Made by a program: the position numbers and the translations under genes
Source of the DNA: CAZUZD01 sp964624465
Lineage (GTDB): Bacteria > Planctomycetota > Planctomycetia > Isosphaerales > Isosphaeraceae
DNA: 5,219 bases
NCBI GenBank assembly: GCA_964624465.1
Contig: CAZUZD010000405.1
Location: 1 to 5,219 of the forward strand
Direction: 5' to 3'
Notes under the pieces: generated by a model
Databases searched by the model: none
What the model was told of the DNA's origin: nothing
What the model saw: only the letters and a program-made list of their open reading frames with translations
In this document: positions 1 to 5,219 of the stretch, one piece after another
How the letters are laid out: the number at the start of each line of letters is the position of its first letter
Position numbering within the stretch: position 1 is the stretch's first letter

Positions 1-35
1 GGGGCGGCCAGGCTGCGGAAGATGCTGCGGGACAT
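1..35 (-). CDS. Possible 5' end of a minus-strand gene, cut by the window edge
   Basis: Reading leftward from an ATG at complement 33-35 gives M-S-R-S-I-F-R-S-L-A-A before the window ends. A GGAGAG Shine-Dalgarno-like word lies at complement 44-49, eight bases before this ATG. A candidate promoter lies further upstream on the same strand (202-231). An in-frame ATG at complement 54-56 would add seven residues (MIRRVLP) but has no comparable ribosome site, so the inner start is preferred. The short basic then hydrophobic opening could be the start of a signal peptide or of any cytoplasmic protein; eleven residues cannot decide. No function can be given. The opposite strand is also open here, so this call rests on the ribosome site and promoter alone. 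Confidence 0.33.
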   Translation of the reverse strand, partial: MSRSIFRSLAA

Positions 36-179
36 CGGCAAGACTCTCCGAATCATCGTTGCGGCGCGAGAGGCGCGCGGGGGGCCAGCCCCCGGCACCG
101 GGTTCGAGGGGGCCAGACTCGGGGCGTCCCCGTCCTGCCGGCGTCTCGGCCGCGATCCATCGGGCGCCGGGACAGGTCA

Positions 180-199
180 CCACCACGTCGTCGTGGTGG
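180..199. repeat. Perfect 8-bp inverted repeat with 4-base loop
   Basis: CCACCACG (180-187) and CGTGGTGG (192-199) are exact reverse complements around TCGT. The predicted start point of the minus-strand promoter at 202-231 falls within it. It could be an operator, or a hairpin at the extreme 5' end of the leftward transcript. A terminator for the 365-736 gene is less likely, because no T-run follows on the minus strand and it lies about 165 bases past that stop codon. Confidence 0.5.
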
Positions 200-201
200 G
201 C

Positions 202-231
202 ATTATCCTCGAAATCCAGCAGCGACGACAA
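202..231 (-). promoter_or_regulatory. Candidate sigma70-type promoter reading left
   Basis: On the minus strand, TTGTCG (complement 226-231, four of six matches to TTGACA) is followed after 18 bases by GATAAT (complement 202-207, five of six to TATAAT). The start point would be near 195, giving a leader of about 160 bases to the ATG at 35. The -35 word is identical to that of the gyrA promoter at 1353-1358. The local AT content stands out against the GC-rich surroundings. Confidence 0.4.
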
Positions 232-364
232 GCGTCGAAACCGCGAACCTGACGCCCACGGCCGGCAGGGGAGTCGGGGTCGGGCGACTGTGCGGGTTGC
301 GCCGATGGTGTGGCGGGCCGGCGGTGGGCGGCGCGGTGGCCACCTCCGACCCCGGATGCCCGTT

Positions 365-736
365 TCAGGCGCAGCGATACCGCCCCGGCAGGGCGCCCCG
401 CGCCAGCTCGCTGCCGCCGGCGGCCAGCAGGGTCTCCAGGATCCTGAGGAACTGCTTCCGCTGGGTCCCTGCGCGCCGGAGCACCCGGAGCCGGAGCGTG
501 AACGCCTCGTGCGGCCCCAGCCCCCGGTGCCCGGGCTCGCACCGGGCTGCCACGGCCTTGAGCACCGCGTGCCGGCGATCGAGGCGGCGGGCCTCGGCGG
601 CCAGCTCGCCCCAGGCCGGACCGCCCGGCGGGCCCGGCGGCGCCAGACGAGAGTCGCTGCCGGGGGGGGCCAGGGGCCCCTGGACCGCGCGGGACAGACC
701 GGTCGGGCCGAACGTCGACGGGCTGGTGGACCGCAT
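365..736 (-). CDS. Unrecognised 123-residue basic protein
   Basis: I do not recognise this protein. Residues 1-42 are rich in Pro, Gly and Ser, and look disordered. From W42 to the end the sequence looks helical and basic, with Leu/Ala and Arg spaced as in amphipathic helices (about 42-66 and 78-113). It has two cysteines (C66, C122) and no signal peptide or membrane segment. The ATG at complement 734-736 was chosen because AAGGAGG lies six bases upstream of it. The frame stays open further upstream (to 1108), but that extension is low-complexity and has no ribosome site. Only about eight codons end in A or T, which fits a real gene in this genome. The protein might bind nucleic acid or a partner protein, but this is a guess from charge alone. 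It is transcribed away from gyrA, as an apparent single gene. Confidence 0.65.
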   Translation of the reverse strand: MRSTSPSTFGPTGLSRAVQGPLAPPGSDSRLAPPGPPGGPAWGELAAEARRLDRRHAVLKAVAARCEPGHRGLGPHEAFTLRLRVLRRAGTQRKQFLRILETLLAAGGSELARGALPGRYRCA

Positions 737-742
737 GGCGGG

Positions 743-749
743 CCTCCTT
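743..749 (-). promoter_or_regulatory. Strong Shine-Dalgarno site of the 123-residue gene
   Basis: AAGGAGG on the minus strand, six bases before the ATG at 736, is a near-perfect anti-16S match. It is the best ribosome site in the window and decides the start of this gene over longer in-frame readings. Confidence 0.7.
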
Positions 750-1090
750 GGAGCGGGGCAAAGGGCGAAGAGCGCACCGCGGCCGGGACCGACCCGGGCC
801 GCGCGGAGGGTTGGATCTGGACGGATCGTCGCCGGGTCGCCCGGCCGGGGCCCGGGGTCGGTCGTGACCCCGGAAGGGCCGGGCGCAAGGCGTGATGGTG
901 GCAAACGATGGGGTGGACGCGCGGCGGCCTGCCGGAGACTTCCGGGCCCGCCGTGCGGCCGGGGCAACCGGACGTATGCAGCCGGCGTGCCAGCACTCCC
1001 GAAATCCGGCGGGCCGGCCGGTCCAGCCCGGTTTCCCGGGGAAATCGGGGCCGGATGCCCGGGGGCGGCCGGGTCCCTGACCACCCGGGG
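750..1090. other. Gene-poor GC-rich intergenic stretch
   Basis: No convincing gene is seen on either strand. The open frames crossing this stretch are low-complexity Gly/Pro/Arg/Ala sequences, as expected by chance at this GC content. One small dyad, TTTCCC-G-GGGAAA (1032-1044), is present without a clear role. This stretch should carry the promoter of the 365-736 gene, but I could not find a good -35/-10 pair near it on the minus strand. Confidence 0.5.
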
Positions 1091-1091
1091 G

Positions 1092-1132
1092 TCGGAAAAA
1101 ATGGACATGATGTTTGTAATTTCTTGCGCAAG
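1092..1132 (+). promoter_or_regulatory. AT-rich island with possible promoter and 10-bp palindrome
   Basis: Inside very GC-rich DNA, 1095-1125 is mostly A and T. On the plus strand TCGGAA (1092-1097, weak -35) is followed after 17 bases by TGTAAT (1115-1120, five of six to TATAAT). The perfect palindrome CTTGCGCAAG (1123-1132) covers the expected start point, as an operator would. Transcripts would run toward gyrA with a leader of about 335 bases, so this may be a second gyrA promoter. A leftward promoter for the 365-736 gene in the same island is also possible (TACAAA at complement 1112-1117), but its -35 is poor. Confidence 0.35.
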
Positions 1133-1352
1133 TGGGTCTGGACTTCAACGGCCGGACCACCCCGGCCGGGCCGGCGGGAGGCGGCGGCGGGTCCGCGCGG
1201 GGGCCGGGGCGGGCCCCCGGGCGGGCCGATCCGGGGCCGGTTTCCGGGCGCGGGCGGCGGGCCGGGATGGGCGGCGGGGGCGGGGCGCGAGGTCGCGTCC
1301 GTAGTGGTTGGGATGGAAGCGTTTAGGTGGGTCGGTTGGGGGGCCGGATCGC

Positions 1353-1381
1353 TTGTCGCGGGGGCCGTTTTCCCCTACAAT
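1353..1381 (+). promoter_or_regulatory. gyrA promoter, sigma70-type
   Basis: TTGTCG (1353-1358, four of six to TTGACA) and TACAAT (1376-1381, five of six to TATAAT) are separated by exactly 17 bases. Transcription would start near 1388, giving a leader of about 75 bases to the GTG start of gyrA. Position, spacing and -10 quality make it the best promoter candidate in the window. Confidence 0.7.
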
Positions 1382-1408
1382 AGGTCTCTATCGCTTCGCG
1401 TTCCGCAG

Positions 1409-1428
1409 GGCCGTCCTCCAGGGCGGCC
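1409..1428 (+). promoter_or_regulatory. Strong hairpin in the gyrA leader
   Basis: GGCCGTCC (1409-1416) and GGGCGGCC (1421-1428) pair over eight positions, one of them G-U, around the loop TCCA. It lies about 20 bases after the predicted transcript start and 18 bases before the Shine-Dalgarno word, so it leaves the GTG start accessible. It may stabilise the 5' end or modulate translation. No T-run follows, so it is unlikely to be an attenuator. Confidence 0.45.
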
Positions 1429-1446
1429 GCCGGGGCGTTGCCTGAC

Positions 1447-1450
1447 GAGG
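1447..1450 (+). promoter_or_regulatory. Ribosome site that selects the gyrA GTG start
   Basis: GAGG within CGAGGG lies 11 bases before GTG at 1462. The upstream in-frame TTG at 1438 has no comparable site, and would sit only nine bases after the leader hairpin. The match is modest, so the choice also rests on the protein alignment below. Confidence 0.5.
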
Positions 1451-1461
1451 GTCCGCACGTC

Positions 1462-4152
1462 GTGAGTACCGCCGTCCCGCCCGGCCCCGAGCCGCTGCCC
1501 ACCCCGCCGCTGAACATCGAAGAGGAGCTCAAGGAGAGCTACCTCACCTACGCGATGTCGGTCATCGTCAGCCGCGCGCTGCCCGACGTGCGCGACGGCC
1601 TCAAGCCCTCCCAGCGCCGGATCCTGGTCGCCATGCGCGACCTGGGCCTGAGCCCCGGCGGCTCCACCAGCAAGTGCGCCGGCATCGTCGGCGAGACGAT
1701 GAAGCGGTACCACCCGCACGGCGACAACTCGATCTATCCCACCCTGGCCCGCATGGCGCAGTGGTGGAACATGCGGCACCTGCTGATCACCGGGCAGGGG
1801 AACTTCGGCAGCATCCACGGCCTGCCGCCGGCGGCCATGCGGTACACCGAGGCGAAGCTCAGCCCGGTCGCCGCCGAGATGCTCGAGGACATCACCCTCG
1901 ACACCGTCGACTTCCAGCCCAACTACGACGAGAAGTACCAGGAGCCCCGGGTGCTGCCCGGCAAGTTCCCGAACCTGCTCGTCAACGGCGCGGGCGGCAT
2001 CGCCGTCGGCATGGCGACCTCGATCCCGCCCCACAACCTCGGCGAGGTCTGCGACGCCACGGTCGCCTTGATCGACAACCCGGCGATCACCATCCCCGAG
2101 CTGATGGACATCATCCCCGGGCCCGACTTCCCCACCGGCGGCACCATCTGCGGCCGTGGCGGCATCCACCACGCCTACGAGCACGGCCGCGGCCGGGTGG
2201 TCCTGCGCTCGAAGTACGAGGTCGAGGAGTTCAAGGACGGCCGCTCGCAGCTGATCTTCACCGAGATCCCCTACCAGCTCACCAAGGAAAACCTCCTCAA
2301 GAAGCTGGCCGAGCTGGTCAACAGCGGCCGGATCGTCGGCGTCACCGACGTGGTCGACGAGAGCGACCGCAAGCAGCCGGTGCGGGTGGTCATCAAGGTC
2401 AAGAAGGGCGAAGACCCCAACGTCATCGTCAACCAGCTGTTCCAGTACTCGCCGCTGCAGGACAGCTTCAGCGTGATCCTGCTGGCGCTGGTCGACGGCC
2501 GGCCCCGCACGCTCACGCTCAAGGACATGCTGCGGCACTTCGTCGATCACCGCGTGATCGTGATCCGGCGCCGCACGCAGTACCAGCTCCGCCAGGCCCG
2601 GGCCCGCGGCCACATCGTCGAGGGCCTGCTGATCGCGCTGGCCTACATCGACGAGATCATCCGCGTGATCCGCTCGTCGGCCAACCCGGTCGAGGCCCGC
2701 GCCCGCCTGATGGGCCTGGAGGTCTCGGCCGAGATCCTCCGGCGCGCCCTGGACGACCCCGAGGCCAGGGCCAGCAGCGGCCTGACCCGGATGCAGGCCG
2801 ACGCGATCCTGGCCATGCGGCTCCAGCAGCTCACCGGCCTCGAGGCCGACAAGCTCGTCGCCGAGTACCGTGGCCTCCGCGAGGACATCACCCGCTACGA
2901 GGCGATCCTGGGCGACGAGCGCCTGATCCTCGACCTGATCCGCGCCGATCTGCGCGAGCTGAAGCAGAAGTACGCCGAGCCGCGCCGCAGCGTGATCTCG
3001 GACGAGGAGCTGGGCGACTACGACAAGGAAGCCCTGATCCGCGAAGAGTACATGGTCGTCACCATCACCCACGACGGCTACATCAAGCGCCTGCCGCCCA
3101 GCACCTACCGGGCCCAGGGCCGCGGCGGCCGCGGGATCTCGGCCACGAACACGCGCGAGGGGGACTTCCTCGAGCACATGTTCGTCGCGCTCACGCACGA
3201 CTACATCCTGTTCTTCACCGACCGCGGCAAGGTCCACTGGCTCAAGGTCTACGACATCCCGATCGCCGCCCGCACCGCCGGCGGCCGGGCGCTGGTGAAC
3301 CTGCTCCAGCTCGAAGAGGGGGAGAAGGTCACCGGCCTGCTGCCGGTGCGGCAGTTCTCCGAGGACGAGTGCCTCATGATGGTGACCCGCCGCGGCACGG
3401 TGAAGCGCACCGAGCTGACGGCGTTCAAGCGGCCGCTGGGCCGCGGCATCATCGCCCTGGGCCTCGACGAGGGGGACACGCTCATCGGCGTCGGCCGGGT
3501 CAAGAGCGGCGACCACGTCGTGCTCTCGACCCGCGAGGGCATGTCGATCCGCTTCGACCAGTCCGACGTCCGCGCCATGGGCCGCCCGGCCTACGGCGTC
3601 CGCGGCATCGCGCTGGAGGACGGCGACGAGGTCGTCGGCATGGTCGTCGTCAACGGCACCGAGGACCCCGCCAGCCTGCTGACCGTCTGCGCCAAGGGGT
3701 ACGGCAAGCGCACGGCCCTGAGCGAGTACCGCTCGCAGTCGCGCGGCGGCAAGGGGCTCATCGACATCAAGACCACCGACCGCAACGGCCCGGTGGTGGC
3801 GGTGGCCAAGGTGACCGAGGCCGACGAGGTGATGCTCACGACCACCGGCGGCATCATCATCCGCACCCGGGTGGCCGACATCAACCAGATCGGCCGCAAC
3901 ACCCAGGGCGTGAAGCTGATCCGCGTCGACGACGGCGACATCGTCGGCTCGCTGGCCAAGCTGCCCGAGGAGGAGCTGGCCAACGACGCCGCCCTGGCCG
4001 ACCTGCCCGACGCCCCCCTCGACGGCGGCGAGGGCACCCTCATCGACCGCGCCGGCGCCGACGCCCACCTGCTCGACGACCAGGTCGGCCTGGCCGAGGC
4101 CAGCGACCACATCGACGACCTCGACGGCGACGGCGAGCCCGACGCCGAGTGA
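1462..4152 (+). CDS. gyrA: DNA gyrase subunit A
   Basis: This is the breakage-reunion subunit of type IIA DNA gyrase, which with GyrB forms an A2B2 enzyme that negatively supercoils DNA using ATP. From GTG 1462 it has 896 residues, slightly longer than E. coli GyrA. Visible in order: the N-terminal arm NIEEELKESYLTYAMSVIV (18-36); the HPHGD motif (84-88); the catalytic tyrosine Y128 in AAMRYTE (codon 1843-1845), which attacks DNA; the tower and coiled-coil region (about 150-505); the C-terminal beta-pinwheel (about 525-835) opening with the GyrA box QGRGGRG (552-558), which marks gyrase rather than topoisomerase IV; a second box-like QSRGGKG (759-765); and an acidic tail (835-896). The residues matching E. 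coli quinolone-contact positions S83 and D87 are N89 and P93. GTG is preferred over TTG 1438 because it has a ribosome site and the extra eight residues resemble no family sequence. The gene looks monocistronic, with its own promoter and terminator and no gyrB nearby. Confidence 0.97.
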   Translation: MSTAVPPGPEPLPTPPLNIEEELKESYLTYAMSVIVSRALPDVRDGLKPSQRRILVAMRDLGLSPGGSTSKCAGIVGETMKRYHPHGDNSIYPTLARMAQWWNMRHLLITGQGNFGSIHGLPPAAMRYTEAKLSPVAAEMLEDITLDTVDFQPNYDEKYQEPRVLPGKFPNLLVNGAGGIAVGMATSIPPHNLGEVCDATVALIDNPAITIPELMDIIPGPDFPTGGTICGRGGIHHAYEHGRGRVVLRSKYEVEEFKDGRSQLIFTEIPYQLTKENLLKKLAELVNSGRIVGVTDVVDESDRKQPVRVVIKVKKGEDPNVIVNQLFQYSPLQDSFSVILLALVDGRPRTLTLKDMLRHFVDHRVIVIRRRTQYQLRQARARGHIVEGLLIALAYIDEIIRVIRSSANPVEARARLMGLEVSAEILRRALDDPEARASSGLTRMQADAILAMRLQQLTGLEADKLVAEYRGLREDITRYEAILGDERLILDLIRADLRELKQKYAEPRRSVISDEELGDYDKEALIREEYMVVTITHDGYIKRLPPSTYRAQGRGGRGISATNTREGDFLEHMFVALTHDYILFFTDRGKVHWLKVYDIPIAARTAGGRALVNLLQLEEGEKVTGLLPVRQFSEDECLMMVTRRGTVKRTELTAFKRPLGRGIIALGLDEGDTLIGVGRVKSGDHVVLSTREGMSIRFDQSDVRAMGRPAYGVRGIALEDGDEVVGMVVVNGTEDPASLLTVCAKGYGKRTALSEYRSQSRGGKGLIDIKTTDRNGPVVAVAKVTEADEVMLTTTGGIIIRTRVADINQIGRNTQGVKLIRVDDGDIVGSLAKLPEEELANDAALADLPDAPLDGGEGTLIDRAGADAHLLDDQVGLAEASDHIDDLDGDGEPDAE

Positions 4153-4202
4153 CGGGATCGGAGTCCTCGTCGACCGGGCTCATCCCCATGTGATCCGTTT
4201 CC

Positions 4203-4238
4203 CAGGGCCCCGCACCGGACCACCGGCGCGGGGCCCTG
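4203..4238 (+). terminator. gyrA terminator hairpin
   Basis: CAGGGCCCCGC (4203-4213) and GCGGGGCCCTG (4228-4238) are perfect 11-bp arms. The 14-base loop can itself pair CCGG with CCGG. It starts 51 bases after the gyrA stop codon. The bases after it have only scattered T, so it is a strong hairpin without a classic U-tract, as is common in very GC-rich genomes. Because the downstream gene converges on gyrA, it may stop transcription from both sides. Confidence 0.65.
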
Positions 4239-4293
4239 CTCGTTCCCCGATCGGCCGAGCGTCAGGCGTCCGGCCACCGGTCTCTGGTGTGGC

Positions 4294-4317
4294 GTGGCCT
4301 GAGCGGAGCGTGGCCAC
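4294..4317 (+). repeat. REP-like palindrome, copy 1
   Basis: The 6-bp stem GTGGCC (4294-4299) / GGCCAC (4312-4317) encloses TGAGCGGAGCGT. The 11-mer TGAGCGGAGCG (4300-4310) recurs exactly at 4516-4526, where it bridges a different stem. It lies between the gyrA terminator and the assembly gap. Confidence 0.45.
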
Positions 4318-4337
4318 GATCGCGGGGGTCTCCGAGT

Positions 4338-4347
4338 NNNNNNNNNN
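4338..4347. other. Assembly gap (10 N)
   Basis: Ten consecutive undetermined bases mark a scaffold join or unresolved sequence. The true length is unknown, since ten may be a placeholder. Any statement about distances across 4338-4347 is therefore uncertain. Confidence 0.97.
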
Positions 4348-4350
4348 GCT

Positions 4351-4425
<75 letters not shown>

Positions 4426-4452
4426 CGGCGACTCCGTCCGAGGCCGCTGGAT

Positions 4453-4477
4453 CCGGGCTCCGCTCCGCGGAACCCGG
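4453..4477 (-). repeat. REP-like palindrome, inverted copy
   Basis: The stem CCGGG (4453-4457) / CCCGG (4473-4477) encloses a 15-base loop. Read on the minus strand, the loop contains GCGGAGCG (complement 4461-4468), the same 8-base core found in the loops at 4300-4310 and 4516-4526. The stem differs from both other copies, and the loop is longer, so this is the least certain member. Confidence 0.35.
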
Positions 4478-4509
4478 GCACCCCGGTTCGGGCTCGGGGC
4501 TTTTTGTCG

Positions 4510-4535
4510 GTCGGATGAGCGGAGCGAAATCCGAC
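4510..4535 (+). repeat. REP-like palindrome, copy 2
   Basis: The 7-bp stem GTCGGAT (4510-4516) / ATCCGAC (4529-4535) encloses GAGCGGAGCGAA. The loop shares GAGCGGAGCG with copy 1 while the stem is unrelated in sequence. From memory, elements with a purine-rich GCGNAGCG-type loop on a variable stem are scattered between genes in many GC-rich bacteria. I cannot name the family with certainty. Confidence 0.5.
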
Positions 4536-4630
4536 GGTCCCGGAGGCGCTCGCCGGTCGTGGTGGATTGCGCCGCATCCGGCGGCGGATCCGCCCGGGGG
4601 ACGAGGGGAGCGGGGACCGGTCGGGCTGGC

Positions 4631-5219
4631 TCAGGGGCGGCCGAGGTCGGGGAAGAAGGGGCCGCCGGCGTGGCGGCGGGCGACGTCGCCGAGCAGGTCG
4701 CGCCACATGCGGTAGGGGTCGCCGAAGACGTCGGCGCCCAGCTCGCGGTCGGCGGTGGCGGCGGCGATTTGCGCGATGGCGGAGTCGAGCGTGTAGACGT
4801 TGTCGAGGTACAGCAGCCGCAGGCCGAGCGCCTCGCGGCCCAGCACGGCCAGGCCGGCGGCGATCTCGATGCTGTCGCGGCGGCCGAAGGCCGGGCCGCA
4901 GACCAGGACCAGGGCGTCAGCCCAGGCGGCCGGGTCGCTGTCGGCGGCGCACGCCTTGAGGCCGGCGACGACGGCGGCGAAGGCCCCCTCGCCGGCGGCG
5001 TCGAGCACGGCGGTCAGGTCGGTTCGGACGGCGGCCATGGCCGCGGCGAAGTCGCCGGCGGCGGGGGGCCGGCCGGCGGCCCAGGCGTCGGCCTGCTGGC
5101 CGAGGGCGGTGAGCACCCGGCCGGCGGGCTCGGCCACGGCGCCCGGCAGGTCGGTGGCGACGAGCGCCCGCGCCTGCATCAGCAGGCCGGCCAGCTCGCG
5201 GGCGGCCTCGGCCGCCCCG
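4631..5219 (-). CDS. Unrecognised alanine-rich protein, C-terminal part only
   Basis: The minus-strand frame is open from the right edge to the TGA at complement 4631-4633, showing 195 residues of the C-terminal end. The ATG at complement 5177-5179 is internal: 13 codons before it are open and in the same helical style (E-A-A-R-E-L-A-G-L-L), so the start is most likely outside the window. The first half is Ala-rich amphipathic helix. The last half has a more specific look, with VCGPAFGRRDSIEIA, GREALGLRLLYLDNVYTLD and ADRELGADVFGDPYRMWRD (about residues 121-182 of the visible part), aromatic and charged residues that suggest conserved structure. I see no transmembrane segment and no known catalytic motif. 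Codons are strongly G/C-ending like gyrA. It converges on gyrA. No function is assigned. Confidence 0.8.
   Translation of the reverse strand, partial: GAAEAARELAGLLMQARALVATDLPGAVAEPAGRVLTALGQQADAWAAGRPPAAGDFAAAMAAVRTDLTAVLDAAGEGAFAAVVAGLKACAADSDPAAWADALVLVCGPAFGRRDSIEIAAGLAVLGREALGLRLLYLDNVYTLDSAIAQIAAATADRELGADVFGDPYRMWRDLLGDVARRHAGGPFFPDLGRP

Noticed and set aside
737..1108. In-frame N-terminal extension of the 123-residue protein to the ATG at 1108
   Set aside because: The extension is Pro/Gly/Arg-rich and has no ribosome site, and it would make the near-perfect Shine-Dalgarno at 743-749 pointless.
177..1160. A 327-codon minus-strand frame overlapping the 123-residue gene
   Set aside because: It is a different frame with Pro/Arg/Gly-rich low-complexity product, and it lacks the AAGGAGG-ATG arrangement that supports the start at 736.
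59..1304. Several long overlapping plus-strand frames before gyrA
   Set aside because: All are low-complexity Arg/Gly/Pro/Ala sequences with no ribosome site and no recognisable domain. They overlap the better supported minus-strand gene at 365-736.
1375..4110. A 911-codon open frame antisense to gyrA
   Set aside because: It mirrors gyrA codons exactly and is an Asp/Val/Ala/Gly/Leu/Arg-rich sequence without domain character. Long antisense frames are expected opposite a strongly G/C-ending gene.
1674..4193. An 839-codon open frame in a second frame of the gyrA strand
   Set aside because: Its product is almost only Arg, Pro, Gly, Ala and His, the typical shifted-frame shadow of a GC-rich gene. 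gyrA itself is continuous and has all family motifs.
4564..4579. Possible fourth REP-like hairpin, GGAT / ATCC around TGCGCCGC
   Set aside because: The stem has only four base pairs and the loop does not contain the shared GCGGAGCG core.
4583..4594. Perfect palindrome GGCGGATCCGCC
   Set aside because: Short GC palindromes are common by chance here. It has no loop and no T-run, so there is no basis for calling it the terminator of the 4631 gene.

Overview
The window is very GC-rich DNA with a third-codon-position G/C preference of over 90% in its genes. It carries one unmistakable housekeeping gene, a DNA gyrase A subunit (gyrA). The gyrase sequence (N-S-I-Y-P after the HPHGD motif, a long acidic tail), the extreme GC, the long non-coding stretches and the isolated gyrA with its own promoter and terminator suggest a planctomycete of the Isosphaeraceae type. 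That assignment is inference from memory of family style, not a search result.

Layout. Bases 1-35 probably hold the first codons of a minus-strand gene that leaves the window on the left. Bases 36-364 hold no gene, but contain a minus-strand sigma70-like promoter (202-231) whose predicted start point falls on a perfect 8-bp inverted repeat (180-199). Bases 365-736 encode, on the minus strand, an unrecognised 123-residue protein with a strong Shine-Dalgarno site. Bases 750-1352 are a 600-bp stretch without a convincing gene. Its only marked feature is an AT-rich island (1091-1132) with a possible promoter and a 10-bp palindrome. gyrA follows (GTG start at 1462, stop at 4152), read from a good promoter at 1353-1381 through a short leader with a strong hairpin. 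A GC-rich hairpin at 4203-4238 ends it.

From 4239 to 4630 there is no gene. This stretch holds three small palindromes that share one loop word on different stems (REP-like elements), a 10-N assembly gap and an implausible poly-G/poly-C tract beside it. From 4631 to the right edge, the 3' part of an unrecognised alanine-rich minus-strand gene converges on gyrA.

How the genes work together: gyrA looks monocistronic, and no gyrB, dnaA or other replication gene is visible. Nothing shows a functional link between gyrA and the two or three minus-strand genes. The points most worth a second look are the quinolone-site residues of the gyrase, the shared-loop palindrome family, and the sequence quality around the gap. 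I did not find a clear new multi-gene system here.
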